DNA from: Rhizobium sp. 11515TR
GTDB lineage: Bacteria; Pseudomonadota; Alphaproteobacteria; Rhizobiales; Rhizobiaceae
Direction: 5' to 3'
DNA: 64,000 bases
Assembly: GCF_002277895.1 (NCBI RefSeq)
Contig: NZ_CP022999.1
Location: 186,001-250,000 of the forward strand
Shown: piece after piece, positions 9,630-17,768 of the stretch
Layout: each line of letters opens with the position of its first letter
Position numbering within the stretch: the first letter of the stretch is position 1
The notes under the pieces: generated by a model
What the model was told of the DNA's origin: nothing
The model's database searches: none
The model's input: the letters and a program-made list of their open reading frames with translations, nothing else
Made by a program: the position numbers and the translations under genes

Positions 9630-10730
9630 ATGGAGCACATTGTGATCGAAGAGCAATCGAAAACAAGCAATGCAAAGGACGTCATCATCGCGGCATATAG
9701 AGGCCTTCTAGGAAGAGATCCTGACAAGAACGGCATGAGTTCTTATCTCGATTTGCTGGAGAAGAACTCAATTTCATATGAAGATCTTATACGGCAAATC
9801 AGTGGTTCTGATGAATTTAAGACCATACATGGATACATTCACACATATGGCTCCTCCAGAAGAGAGGCAATGGATGTATTTCGGCAATTCAGAAAGTATG
9901 AGGGTCCGGGCCGAGCAGGCTTTGTGACCAACTTTCTCGGTTGCGTTTCCAACGTGAACCATGTCGGTCTTGCAAGCCATTCGGGACTGGTTGAATCATT
10001 TCCGTTTCCCGGTAATTTTCATGGGGCCGCCTTGGAATGGATCGCGGTATTGCGTTCAGTTCTCGACGCTCGGGAGCGATTCAGCATGATCGAGCTCGGC
10101 GCCGGATGGGCACCTTGGTCGGCAATCGGCTATGCGGCCGCCAAACAGAAAGGCTTAAGCGCTCACGTGATCCCGATCGAAGGGGATCGCGGTCATATCG
10201 ATTATATTCACCATTCGTTTCGTGAAAACTCCATCCCCGATAGCGATGCCGACGTTATCCATGGGGTCATCGGCGTTGAGGACGGGATAGCCAGGTTCCC
10301 TAGGGCAGCGCAGGCCGGGCATGTCTATGGCGCCGCCGCTGCTTTTTCTGGCGAGGGCAATGATGGCGATGCGTTCGGGACATTCGTGAGGCACCATGGC
10401 GGCCTTGTCGCGGAAATTGAAGAGGTTACATGTTATAGTCTCGCAACGATCCTGAACGGCAAAGGGACCATTGATCTCATCCATTGCGATATTCAAGGTG
10501 CCGAGGGCGACCTCTTTGAACACCATATCGATGTGGTGACGAAGCAGGTGAAGCGCGTATTCATTGGCACGCATTCCGCTGACTTGGATCGACGCCTCAT
10601 CAGCTTGTTTCCCAAGCATGGCTGGGTCTGCGAAGGCATCGTTGCCGCAAAGATGAGGGACGATTCGCACGGAGATCCGATGCTTGTTGCGGATGGTGAT
10701 CAGGTATGGCGCAATCCGGCGTTTTTCTGA
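9630..10730 (+). CDS. FkbM-like methyltransferase with N-terminal DUF4214-like module
   Basis: 366 residues if the ATG at 9630 is used. A GTG at 9642 has a better placed GGAG and is a possible alternative. Residues about 18-75 contain the island's module (IIAAYRGLLGRDPDKNGM ... ISGSDEFK), which closely matches DUF4214. A Rossmann methyltransferase follows, with MIELGAGWAPWSAIG near residue 152, IPIEGDRGHIDY at the end of beta-2, and IDLIHCDIQGAEGDLF near 281, the FkbM signature. It likely methylates a sugar or other small hydroxyl in the surface glycan (inference). It stands alone between the KpsE paralogue and the IS-disrupted methyltransferase, which is convergent with it. Confidence 0.8.
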   Translation: MEHIVIEEQSKTSNAKDVIIAAYRGLLGRDPDKNGMSSYLDLLEKNSISYEDLIRQISGSDEFKTIHGYIHTYGSSRREAMDVFRQFRKYEGPGRAGFVTNFLGCVSNVNHVGLASHSGLVESFPFPGNFHGAALEWIAVLRSVLDARERFSMIELGAGWAPWSAIGYAAAKQKGLSAHVIPIEGDRGHIDYIHHSFRENSIPDSDADVIHGVIGVEDGIARFPRAAQAGHVYGAAAAFSGEGNDGDAFGTFVRHHGGLVAEIEEVTCYSLATILNGKGTIDLIHCDIQGAEGDLFEHHIDVVTKQVKRVFIGTHSADLDRRLISLFPKHGWVCEGIVAAKMRDDSHGDPMLVADGDQVWRNPAFF

Positions 10731-11682
10731 TCCAAGTCTTGCAGCAACTCCAGGAAAGTGTATGGCGGTTTTCCGTCCGGAATTGCGTATAGATGTCCAT
10801 ACTCACAGTCAGCTACTTTGCCGCACACTTCTCAAGGCGGCCTTCGGCGTACGCGTATGCTCTAACTGCTGGAGTTATTTCTTCACGAAAACAAAGATGC
10901 TGGTAACATTGTCGATATGGCCAGGCTCTTCGTGCAACTCGAATAACCGGCAGCCAGTTCTATCGGCCAGCTCGAGGATGGAATTTTGCGGCGTAGAGTG
11001 CATCTCCATATCGAGTTTGGAACCACCCTTGAGATAGTCTGCTACTTTGAAGCTGTAGCCATCCTGATGTGTCCTGACGTGTACGATCGCGACTCCGTGA
11101 GGCGGCAATCCGGAAAACGCCTTCTCTAGGACAGACAGTGTAACCGGCGGCGGATTATGTTGCAGCACCAGCCGGGAATACCAAAGATCGAAGCCGCGCC
11201 CTGGCATGACGTTCTCAGATGTGACTTGGATAAACTCGACATTATTGGCGCCCGAAGATGCAACATGCTTTTTCGCCAATTCAATATGAGGGGCTGAGAT
11301 ATCCAGCGCGATAACATGCTTGAAGGCCGTAGCTAGCGCAGCCGTCGCACGCCCGACGCCACAACCAAATTCAAGGATAGTATTGAAGTCATTTGGCGAT
11401 CGGTTCATTCTACGGAGCAGGTCGCGAACCAGGTACAAATCTCCGACACCGCTTTCATAAAATTCAGCCAGATTTTGTTCCAATAGATCCGGCGCATATT
11501 TATCCAAAGACAAGACAGACCAATGTGGCGCCTGAGTACCAATTTCTGACCAATAGGACGCCGTCTTGGATACCACCTGTTTAAGAGTGGGATCGTCCAT
11601 GATGATTTCAATATCGGAGGGCGGAGTATGGGCCAGGAAAGATTTAGTGACCGCCACCGGATTCTTGAATTTATACTCGGGA

Positions 11683-11687
11683 GATTC
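11683..11687. repeat. 5-bp target-site duplication (GATTC) of the IS3-family element
   Basis: GATTC directly precedes the element's TGTAG terminus here and is repeated at 13005-13009 directly after its other terminus. Five bases is the usual duplication length for the IS2 group of the IS3 family. One copy restores the interrupted methyltransferase reading frame. Confidence 0.92.
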
Positions 11688-11755
11688 TGTAGTGGCCCCC
11701 TAAATCCCCGGACACGATCTCCCACTTGTTAAGTGTTAGGAGTAATGTGCCCATT

Positions 11756-12148
11756 ATGACCAATCACATACCTAAGATAGAAGTGCTGTCCGGCCCTGAG
11801 CGCCGCCGCCGCTGGTCGACAGCGGAGAAGCTCGCGATAGTCCAGGAGACCTACGAGCCTGACGTCACGGTCAGCATCGTTGCGCGACGGCATGGGATTC
11901 AGCCGAACCAGTTGTTCGCCTGGCGCAAACTTGCGGCGCAGGGTGCACTGACGGCCACTGCATCGCAGGAAGAGGTCGTCCCAGCATCCGAATACAGAGC
12001 GCTTCAGAACCAGGTGAAAGAGCTGCAGCGCCTCCTCGGCAAGAAGACGATGGAAGGCGAAATCCTCAAAGAAGCGCTTGAGATAGCATCAGGGTCAAAA
12101 AAACACCTGTTGCGCTCGCTCTCGTTGCCGAAGGATGGTTCGCGATGA
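11756..12148 (+). CDS. IS3-family (IS2 group) OrfA, DNA-binding subunit
   Basis: About 130 residues from the ATG at 11756; a GTG at 11747 nearer to AGGAG is an alternative. RRRWSTAEKLAIVQETYEPD followed by VARRHGIQPNQLFAWRKLAA is the helix-turn-helix of IS2-type OrfA. A leucine-zipper-like stretch (YRALQNQVKELQRLLGKKTM) follows and probably mediates dimerisation. It binds the element's ends and acts as repressor or co-factor. Its 3' end overlaps orfB by four bases, and an A7 run at 12097-12103 precedes the overlap. Confidence 0.9.
   Translation: MTNHIPKIEVLSGPERRRRWSTAEKLAIVQETYEPDVTVSIVARRHGIQPNQLFAWRKLAAQGALTATASQEEVVPASEYRALQNQVKELQRLLGKKTMEGEILKEALEIASGSKKHLLRSLSLPKDGSR
12097..12103 (+). 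promoter_or_regulatory. A7 slippery tract, probable -1 ribosomal frameshift site for OrfAB transposase
   Basis: Seven consecutive A residues lie near the end of orfA. Shifting -1 here enters the orfB frame, and that frame has no stop between the tract and the orfB ATG at 12145 (it reads KTPVALALVAEGWFA), so an OrfA-OrfB fusion can be made. Frameshifted fusion transposase is established for IS3-family elements; its use here is inferred. Confidence 0.75.
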
Positions 12149-12975
12149 CGGCGGTGTGCGAGACCCTTGGTGTCGCCCGATCCAACATTGCGGAACGTGT
12201 GAAGCAACGTCCTTCCAGAGCCAGAGGGCGGCCGCCGCTCGCCGATCAGGCACTGCTGGATGAGATCAAGACGATCATCGACGACATGCCGACCTACGGA
12301 TATCGCCGGGTTCACGCGATCCTGCGCCGTAAAGCCAGCAGCGAAAGCCGTCCATGGCCGAATGCCAAGCGCGTCTATCGGGTGATGAAGGTTCACGGCA
12401 TGCTCCTTCAGCGCCACACCGGTGCAATCGACACCCGTCGCCACGATGGCCGTGTTGCTGTCGAGCAGTCGAATTTACGCTGGTGTTCAGACGGCTTCGA
12501 AATCGGCTGCGACAATAAAGAGAAGGTGCGCGTTGCCTTCGCTCTCGATTGCTGTGATCGCGAGGCCATTGCCCATGTAGCGACAACCGAGGGCATCAAG
12601 AGCGAGGACGTCCAGGACCTTGTCATCACGGCTGTTGAGAACCGCTTCGGTCTCGTCAACACCCTTCCAAAGCCAATCGAATGGTTGACCGACAACGGCT
12701 CCTGCTTCATCGCAAAGGATACCAGGTCGCTGCTCGTCGATATCGGCATGGAGCCATGTTCAACGCCTGTTCGCAGCCCCCAGTCCAACGGGATGGCCGA
12801 AGCCTTCGTCAAAACCTTCAAGCGCGATTACGTCTCGGTCAACCCCTTGCCGGACGCCATAACCGTCATCGCGAAACTGCCCTCATGGTTCGAACACTAC
12901 AACACCCTTCACCCGCATAAGGCATTGGGGTATTGCTCGCCTCGTGAGTTCTTAAACCGTCAAACAGAAACCTGA
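12145..12975 (+). CDS. IS3-family (IS2 group) OrfB, DDE integrase-type transposase subunit
   Basis: 276 residues. The N-terminal helix-turn-helix-like region (YGYRRVHAILRRK) precedes an rve-type catalytic domain with its three acidic residues in LRWCSDGFEI, IEWLTDNGSCF and SNGMAEAFVKTFKRDY. The C-terminal HYNTLHPHKALGYCSPREF is typical of IS3-family OrfB. There are no internal stops, so the catalytic domain is intact. Together with OrfA, probably as a frameshifted fusion, it catalyses transposition of the flanking 1317-bp element. Confidence 0.93.
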   Translation: MTAVCETLGVARSNIAERVKQRPSRARGRPPLADQALLDEIKTIIDDMPTYGYRRVHAILRRKASSESRPWPNAKRVYRVMKVHGMLLQRHTGAIDTRRHDGRVAVEQSNLRWCSDGFEIGCDNKEKVRVAFALDCCDREAIAHVATTEGIKSEDVQDLVITAVENRFGLVNTLPKPIEWLTDNGSCFIAKDTRSLLVDIGMEPCSTPVRSPQSNGMAEAFVKTFKRDYVSVNPLPDAITVIAKLPSWFEHYNTLHPHKALGYCSPREFLNRQTET

Positions 12976-13140
12976 TCCGGTCCGGTTTTTAAGGGGCAAC
13001 TCCAGATTCCATCAGATGCTGACGGAATAATTCAACATCTTCGAATGCCTGGCGATAAATTTCTATAACATCGTTGTTTTCTGGCAACCTGCCCACGAGA
13101 TAGCGATAGCCGTAGCTCACGTCGTCCTTAGAAATTGGCA

Positions 13141-13148
13141 TTTCTTTC
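13141..13148. repeat. 8-bp target-site duplication (TTTCTTTC) of the IS66-family element
   Basis: TTTCTTTC abuts the left terminus here and is repeated at 15703-15710 beyond the right terminus. Eight bases is the standard duplication for IS66 elements. The first base of this copy is also the first base (minus strand) of the disrupted gene's ATG. Confidence 0.93.
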
Positions 13149-13223
13149 GTAAGCGCGATTTTCGCTGCACGTTGACGCCAACCCGTTGGTTGGCATCGGA
13201 TCAACGTTTGGAAGCTTATTGTG

Positions 13224-14813
13224 TCAGGCGGCTTCGGTTGTGGCGAAGTTGAACGGCAGCAGGTCGACGATGTCGGCCCTTTCGTCCCGCTGGGGCAACT
13301 CAGTGAGCACGTGGCGCAGCCAAGAGAGTGGATCGACGCCGCAGGCTCGGCAAGTCAGCATGAGACTGTAGATCACGGCGCTGGCCTTGGCTCCGTCAGC
13401 GGTGTCGCTGAACAGCCAGGATTTCCTGCCGGTGGCAAAAACTCTGATTTCGCGTTCCAGAATGTTGTTATCGATCGGCATCCTGCCGTCGCTGGTATAG
13501 CGCGTCAGGTAATCCCATTGGTTCAATGTGTAGGACACGGCGTCGCCGAGCTTGGTATCCGGCACAACTTTCGGGGTGATGTTATCGAGCCACGTCTTTA
13601 GAGCGCACAGGATAGGCAAGCTGTGCTGTTGGCGGAAGCGGTGAATGCAGTCGGCCTTCGTCTCCCCAGCATCTGGGACTTTGTCTCTTGCCTGCTTTTC
13701 GATCCGGTAAAGCTGCTCAAAGAACCTGAGAGCTTGCTCCGGCGGACCGCCACCATTCTTTCTCGTCTTGAGGGCTTCGACGAAGCGTCGCCGGGAATGA
13801 GCCATGCATCCGACATGGGTTGCGCCATGCAATGCGCGCCAGGCGGTGTAGCCGTCGCTCATCAATATGCCGCGGTAATCGCCGAGAAAGGTCTGCGGAT
13901 GGATCTGGCCGCGGCCGGGCTGGTAGTCGAGAAGCACGATCGGCTCGTCACTGTCCTCGCTGCTGCGGTACGCCCACATGTACGACGTGCTGGTGGCCTC
14001 CTTGTCCTTTTCCTTCAGCACCTGAACCGTCGTCTCATCGCCATGGATGAGAGGCTGCGACTGAAGCCTCTGCCTCAGCGCATCATAGATGCGACGCAGA
14101 TGCCTCTCGCTCGAGCCGATTACCCAGTGAGCAAGAGCGCCACGGCTGATCGGAACGCCGGCCCGCTCGAATGTCTGAGCCACGCGGTAGAGTGGGGTGC
14201 CATCGACGTATTTGTGGACGAGCGCGAAGGCTAGCGTCGAAGCGGTAGCGATGCTGCCCGGCAGGGGCTGCGTCGGCATCGGTGCGATCACGACGGGTGT
14301 GTTGATCCCGGTGCGGTCGCAATGGCGGCAGGCATATTTGAACCGGACGTTCTGCAGAACCTTTGCCTTGACTTCGATATGAAGCTGCTCGGTAACGGCC
14401 TCGCCCATGCGATGCATTTGACTATCGCAGCACGGACAAGTTTTTTGATCGTCGGGAAGGTCATACTCGACACGCTCGCGTGGCAGGTCTTCCGGCAGAG
14501 GTCTGCGTCCCCGCTTTTTTCCCACGACGCTCGCGACCGCCGGCAGGCCCGTGTCCGGGAGATCGACAACGTCATCACCGTCGCCGCTGTCATCTTCGTC
14601 GGCAGCCTCTTCGGCTTCGTTGAAGAGGCGATCAACGTGCTTTTCGCTGCGGGGTGCAAAGCGATGCAGCTTTGCAAGCGCCAGCTCCTCCTCAAGCTTG
14701 ACGACCCGCTGCGAGAGCGCTTCCTTCTCGGCTTTGAGCGCAGCGATTTCGGCAGCATTGGCTGCCAATTGCGCCATCAGTTCTGCAATGCTCGGTTCGC
14801 CGGTGCGAGTCAT
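13224..14813 (-). CDS. tnpC: IS66-family TnpC transposase (DDE)
   Basis: 529 residues, the usual size for IS66 TnpC. An N-terminal coiled coil (LAANAAEIAALKAEKEALSQ) precedes a zinc-binding region (QKTCPCCDSQMHRM and CRHCDR). The catalytic domain has PLIHGDETTVQVL, MSDGYTAWRAL and MPIDNNILEREIR. The C-terminus SWLFSDTADGAKASAVIYSL is strongly conserved in the family. It catalyses transposition and needs tnpA and tnpB, which lie just upstream on the same strand. There are no internal disruptions. Confidence 0.95.
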   Translation of the reverse strand: MTRTGEPSIAELMAQLAANAAEIAALKAEKEALSQRVVKLEEELALAKLHRFAPRSEKHVDRLFNEAEEAADEDDSGDGDDVVDLPDTGLPAVASVVGKKRGRRPLPEDLPRERVEYDLPDDQKTCPCCDSQMHRMGEAVTEQLHIEVKAKVLQNVRFKYACRHCDRTGINTPVVIAPMPTQPLPGSIATASTLAFALVHKYVDGTPLYRVAQTFERAGVPISRGALAHWVIGSSERHLRRIYDALRQRLQSQPLIHGDETTVQVLKEKDKEATSTSYMWAYRSSEDSDEPIVLLDYQPGRGQIHPQTFLGDYRGILMSDGYTAWRALHGATHVGCMAHSRRRFVEALKTRKNGGGPPEQALRFFEQLYRIEKQARDKVPDAGETKADCIHRFRQQHSLPILCALKTWLDNITPKVVPDTKLGDAVSYTLNQWDYLTRYTSDGRMPIDNNILEREIRVFATGRKSWLFSDTADGAKASAVIYSLMLTCRACGVDPLSWLRHVLTELPQRDERADIVDLLPFNFATTEAA

Positions 14814-14866
14814 CAGATTCTTGAATCTGAACCGCCCCTTCGCGTCAACAGTTCAATTCGCCACCG

Positions 14867-15220
14867 TCAACCGGCGATCTGATATTGCCGCACCGGATGA
14901 CGGATCATCGCATCGATATCAATGCCGTCGAGAATCCAGTGAAGCTGTTCTGTCGTCAGCACAACGACCGGCACTTCGCGGCGGGGCCATCTGAACTTGT
15001 CTTCGGTCAACCGCTTCAAGACCATCACAAAACCGGATCGGTCAAAGAACAATAGCTTCATCCGGTCACGACGGCGATTGCAAAAGGCAAAAACCGCAGG
15101 AGCAAAGGGATCCAGCGCCATCGTCTCCTGGACCAGGACAGCAAGGCTGTTGATGCCGGCCCGAAAGTCGATCGGCTCGCGATGCAGGTAAACCTTGAGA
15201 TCAGCGCCAAGTCTGAACAT
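14867..15220 (-). CDS. tnpB: IS66-family TnpB accessory protein
   Basis: 117 residues, starting MFRLGADLKVYLHREPIDFR and containing FAFCNRRRDRMKLLFFDRSG, the most conserved block of IS66 Orf2. Its exact biochemical role is not established, but it is required for transposition in family members. The gene overlaps tnpA by 20 bases and precedes tnpC by 53 bases, so the three are one transcript. Confidence 0.95.
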   Translation of the reverse strand: MFRLGADLKVYLHREPIDFRAGINSLAVLVQETMALDPFAPAVFAFCNRRRDRMKLLFFDRSGFVMVLKRLTEDKFRWPRREVPVVVLTTEQLHWILDGIDIDAMIRHPVRQYQIAG

Positions 15221-15623
15221 GACCCAGCGCTCCGATGATTGCCGTCAATGCATCTACGTCACTGCATTCCAACGTCAGCTTCACCCCGTTCGGCAGTGAC
15301 GCGCTCACCTTCGCTGGAGAGGGCAGCGGCCGGTTCCTCTCTGCTTTCCGAGGCAGCTCTTCAAACTCGTCGCTGGCCGCGGTGATTTGCACCGGAATAA
15401 AAGACGATGTCGAAGACGGCGGCGACGCAAGCGGCTGGGTGTGCTTGCGTATCCATTTCCAAACGAGGTTCGCGTTGACCCCGTGTTCGCGCGCGAGTTT
15501 CGATACCGATGCGCCAGGTTCAAGGCAGGCCATAATAAGGCGGTCTTTCGAACTTTGATCGAAACGGCGTCTCCCATTCCGACCGACCAGCCGCACGGCA
15601 AGTTTTTGACCTTCTTCCATCAT
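15201..15623 (-). CDS. tnpA: IS66-family TnpA accessory DNA-binding protein
   Basis: About 140 residues from the ATG at 15623; a second in-frame ATG at 15620 directly follows it. The open frame extends to 15671, but the longer version would read through a perfect 15-bp inverted repeat and starts near the element's end. GRRRFDQSSKDRLIMACLEP plus SVSKLAREHGVNANLVWKWI is a transposase-type helix-turn-helix. The first ATG lies inside the right arm of the hairpin at 15621-15656, which could limit its translation. Confidence 0.88.
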   Translation of the reverse strand: MMEEGQKLAVRLVGRNGRRRFDQSSKDRLIMACLEPGASVSKLAREHGVNANLVWKWIRKHTQPLASPPSSTSSFIPVQITAASDEFEELPRKAERNRPLPSPAKVSASLPNGVKLTLECSDVDALTAIIGALGHVQTWR

Positions 15624-15656
15624 GAGGTGTCCACCTATTTTGGTGGACACCTCATG
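15621..15656 (-). promoter_or_regulatory. Perfect inverted repeat over the tnpA start codon
   Basis: CATGAGGTGTCCACC at 15621-15635 is matched by GGTGGACACCTCATG at 15642-15656 with a six-base loop. In the minus-strand transcript this 15-bp hairpin includes the tnpA ATG, so it could block initiation, for example on read-through transcripts, or be a repressor site. The function is inferred; the symmetry is directly seen. Confidence 0.7.
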
Positions 15657-15710
15657 CCAAAGCTCACTCAATTGCAGAAGGTGCGGGGAAAATCGCGCTT
15701 ACTTTCTTTC

Positions 15711-15716
15711 GTCCTT
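15711..15716 (-). promoter_or_regulatory. Orphaned ribosome binding site (AAGGAC) of the disrupted methyltransferase
   Basis: On the minus strand AAGGAC lies here. In the reconstructed pre-insertion sequence it sits eight bases before the ATG now at 13141, with the 8-bp target sequence between them. The IS66-family insertion has moved it 2.56 kb away. Confidence 0.8.
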
Positions 15717-15811
15717 AAGTTGATTCCTTGGCACACAAGCGGCGACCGCCGTTGTTCGTTGTCGGCTTGCGCTGCGGTGGCGATCAGTAAAAATGCAATA
15801 GCCTGCAGCAT
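15711..15811 (-). pseudogene. Signal-peptide remnant of a second secreted protein gene
   Basis: The minus strand from 15811 encodes MLQAIAFLLIATAAQADNEQ, which matches the signal peptide ITFLLIATAAQADN of the complete secreted gene at 15821-17716. Over 42 bases, 36 are identical and most differences are synonymous. The similarity ends after the signal peptide, so this looks like the 5' fragment of a lost or rearranged paralogue. In the sequence before the IS66 insertion it would have been in frame with the disrupted methyltransferase, probably by chance because that gene has its own ribosome binding site. Confidence 0.65.
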
Positions 15812-15820
15812 TCACACCGG

Positions 15821-17716
15821 CTACTGAGCTTTATTGCACTCAACGTCGAACTGAATTTGAGAGCTTGTGGTGAAATTGGCATCAGTTAGGACAACTTGAC
15901 CAACGCTTGCATACTGGGTCAAGACGACGGTCGAGTCCGAGAGCATCTGCGCCTGTACACTGCTCACCAGCCCAGACATGTTGAGCAGGACCATCGGCGT
16001 GCCGCCACCTGGATCTCCTACGCCGGAGGTGCTGCACAGGTATGGGGAGCCGGACACATTGAAGCTCCCCGTCGCCGCGCCTCCTGCTTTTGCTGAGAAG
16101 GTGATCTCGCCATGCAACTTGAAGCCGCCGTTTGGCAACCTCGCCGCAAATCCGCTCGATGTATAGGTCCAGCCCGTGCTACTGACGCCGCTTCCGCCAA
16201 ACTTCACGACGGGAGTCCAGGCAATTTGTCCAAAACCGGATGCACTGATGTTCCCCGTCGCGGTGTCTGCTAGTCCGCCTACCATGTTGTCGGAGTTGAC
16301 CAGATTGCCCCACGTCCCACTCAGCGTGAGTTTGCCGATGTCTGTGTTTTGATTGAGGAAAAGCGATGTGCTCGATCCTCCGGCCCACGAGACCGTTCCG
16401 CACCAAGTGTTATGCGTGAAGAAATTTGCCTCACCATAACTGGTCGATGCAGAGAAATCGATGCTTGTCCCGCTGCAGTTCCATGTGGTGTCCTTCATAT
16501 GGAATTCTTGCAATGCGGTCGCTGAGTTGAAATTGAAGAGTCCCCCGGTCAAGCCGTTATCACCATCGACATTGTCAATCCAAAGCGCACGAATGGTGGG
16601 AACTGTGTTATCGGAGCAGAAAAAGCCCTTTGCGTTCGATCCCGTGTAGGTGTGATATTCGACATGCGAGTTCGTGATCTTGAAAACTTGTTGCGCGCCG
16701 CCGGAGCCTGTATATCCGCCCCATTTGAAGGCGCAGCCGACGCCACCCACGCCCGGATTGAACTGAATGCCGTCTAGAATGACCGTATTTGGGCCGCCAC
16801 CAGCACCGACAGCCGTCGTCCGCGTGAACAGAACAAAATCGTCAGAGTTCGTAAAATCCCCAGCATTATTCATCCCCCAGCGGCCGCCATAAACATAGAC
16901 CTCGGGAAAACCGTCAACGACCGAATAATGCGTCCGGCATCGGCCTTGGTTTAGGTTGTAGACATGCGCCGCAATGCCAGCAATGGTCGGACCCCATTTC
17001 GTGCAGGTATCGAAGTTAAAAACACTAAGATCTCTGATGGTTATGTTGTAGCCGTCCGTCATCTGATAACCGACCGCACCGGAATTCGGCACCGATGGCG
17101 AACCGACGATCGTGATCCGCTCAATTATTCCGGGGCTATGAGAGCCATCGGAAGCAGCCGACAGGACGCAAGTCGAGTTAGCAACAGCTACGCATTTTAT
17201 CCATGACGTGCCGGCATATCCCGCGTTATAATTTCCAGGCGCGGTAGCGGAGCCTCGTAAGCATCTGCCCTGGGGGATCGTCAGAGCATCCACATAAAAT
17301 CCGTTTGTCGAGGGCGGTACGAGGACACAGATATTTCCGGCAGCAAACGCGGCGTTGAATGCGGATGTAGCAAGGGTAGATCCGTCGGCTTTCGCCCCCC
17401 ATTCTCGAATATCTGCGCCTTCTGCCGGAAATGTAGCGACCCAGCATTTCCCATCGGCACTCGGTGCTTGTGCACCACCATCGCCGGAACCGGAATTCAT
17501 CGAGCAGGGTGAAGATGATGCTATGTAAAGAAGGGGCGGAGCATCACCTGCCGCTGCATAGCCGAGACGCATGACAGCGGGAGGCCCACCCGACACACTA
17601 ATCGCCGACAGAGCGGCGGTATTCGTTGCTGTCTGCACATTGTCGGCCTGCGCTGCGGTGGCAATCAGCAGAAATGTAATTACGGGTAAGATATATCTAT
17701 AGACGCGGTTTCGCAT
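15821..17716 (-). CDS. Secreted right-handed beta-helix protein, pectate-lyase-superfamily-like
   Basis: 631 residues from the ATG at 17716 with GGAGA seven bases upstream; the frame runs 59 codons further up but without signal-peptide logic. A signal peptide (YILPVITFLLIATAAQA) should be cleaved before DN near residue 25. ADIREWGAKADGSTLATSAF at about residue 101 matches the N-terminal block of Pectate_lyase_3/tail-spike-type beta-helices (usually GA-GDG-TDDT-A). Ser/Thr/Gly/Asn-rich repeats and a beta-rich C-terminus follow. Candidate roles are polysaccharide lyase or hydrolase, or a glycan-binding surface protein in the polysaccharide island. No catalytic residues can be assigned. Codon use looks less GC-biased than in the core genes, hinting at transfer. 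Confidence 0.7.
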   Translation of the reverse strand: MRNRVYRYILPVITFLLIATAAQADNVQTATNTAALSAISVSGGPPAVMRLGYAAAGDAPPLLYIASSSPCSMNSGSGDGGAQAPSADGKCWVATFPAEGADIREWGAKADGSTLATSAFNAAFAAGNICVLVPPSTNGFYVDALTIPQGRCLRGSATAPGNYNAGYAGTSWIKCVAVANSTCVLSAASDGSHSPGIIERITIVGSPSVPNSGAVGYQMTDGYNITIRDLSVFNFDTCTKWGPTIAGIAAHVYNLNQGRCRTHYSVVDGFPEVYVYGGRWGMNNAGDFTNSDDFVLFTRTTAVGAGGGPNTVILDGIQFNPGVGGVGCAFKWGGYTGSGGAQQVFKITNSHVEYHTYTGSNAKGFFCSDNTVPTIRALWIDNVDGDNGLTGGLFNFNSATALQEFHMKDTTWNCSGTSIDFSASTSYGEANFFTHNTWCGTVSWAGGSSTSLFLNQNTDIGKLTLSGTWGNLVNSDNMVGGLADTATGNISASGFGQIAWTPVVKFGGSGVSSTGWTYTSSGFAARLPNGGFKLHGEITFSAKAGGAATGSFNVSGSPYLCSTSGVGDPGGGTPMVLLNMSGLVSSVQAQMLSDSTVVLTQYASVGQVVLTDANFTTSSQIQFDVECNKAQ

Positions 17717-17768
17717 TTTATAGTCTCCATTGACCAATAGAGATGACGCCGCCGCTATTCCGTAGGGT

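Larger units (their letters stand above)
11688..13004 (+). mobile_element. IS3-family insertion sequence, IS2 group (1317 bp)
   Basis: The termini are imperfect inverted repeats: TGTAGTGGCCCCCTAAATCC on the left and, read inward from the right, TGGAGTTGCCCCTTAAAAAC, each starting with TG. It carries orfA (11756-12148) and orfB (12145-12975), with an A7 tract for programmed -1 frameshifting, and is flanked by a GATTC duplication. Both transposase frames are intact, so the element could be active. It lies inside the methyltransferase gene in the opposite orientation. Confidence 0.93.
10875..13141 (-). pseudogene. Methyltransferase with DUF4214-like module, disrupted by two insertion sequences
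   Basis: The 5' part (13141 down to 13005) encodes MPISKDDVSYGYRYLVGRLP ... LFRQHLMES. The 3' part (11682 down to 10875) continues PEYKFKNPVAVTKSF and holds a class I methyltransferase with ILEFGCGVGRATAAL, IALDIS and FDLWYSRLVLQH. Keeping one copy of the 5-bp duplication gives 137 + 808 = 945 bases, exactly 315 codons including the stop, with no frameshift. So an intact 314-residue gene was interrupted by the IS3-family element at 11688-13004. In addition the IS66-family element at 13149-15702 separates the start codon from its AAGGAC ribosome binding site at 15711-15716. The gene should be non-functional. Both breakpoints have clean target duplications, so the insertions look recent. Confidence 0.92.
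13149..15702 (-). mobile_element. IS66-family insertion sequence (2554 bp)
   Basis: Both ends read inward as GTAAGCGCGATTTTC, a perfect 15-base terminal inverted repeat starting with the GTAAGCG typical of IS66. It carries the three family genes in order tnpA (15623-15201), tnpB (15220-14867) and tnpC (14813-13224) on the minus strand, all open, and is flanked by an 8-bp duplication. It inserted between the ribosome binding site and the ATG of the methyltransferase gene. Confidence 0.95.
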
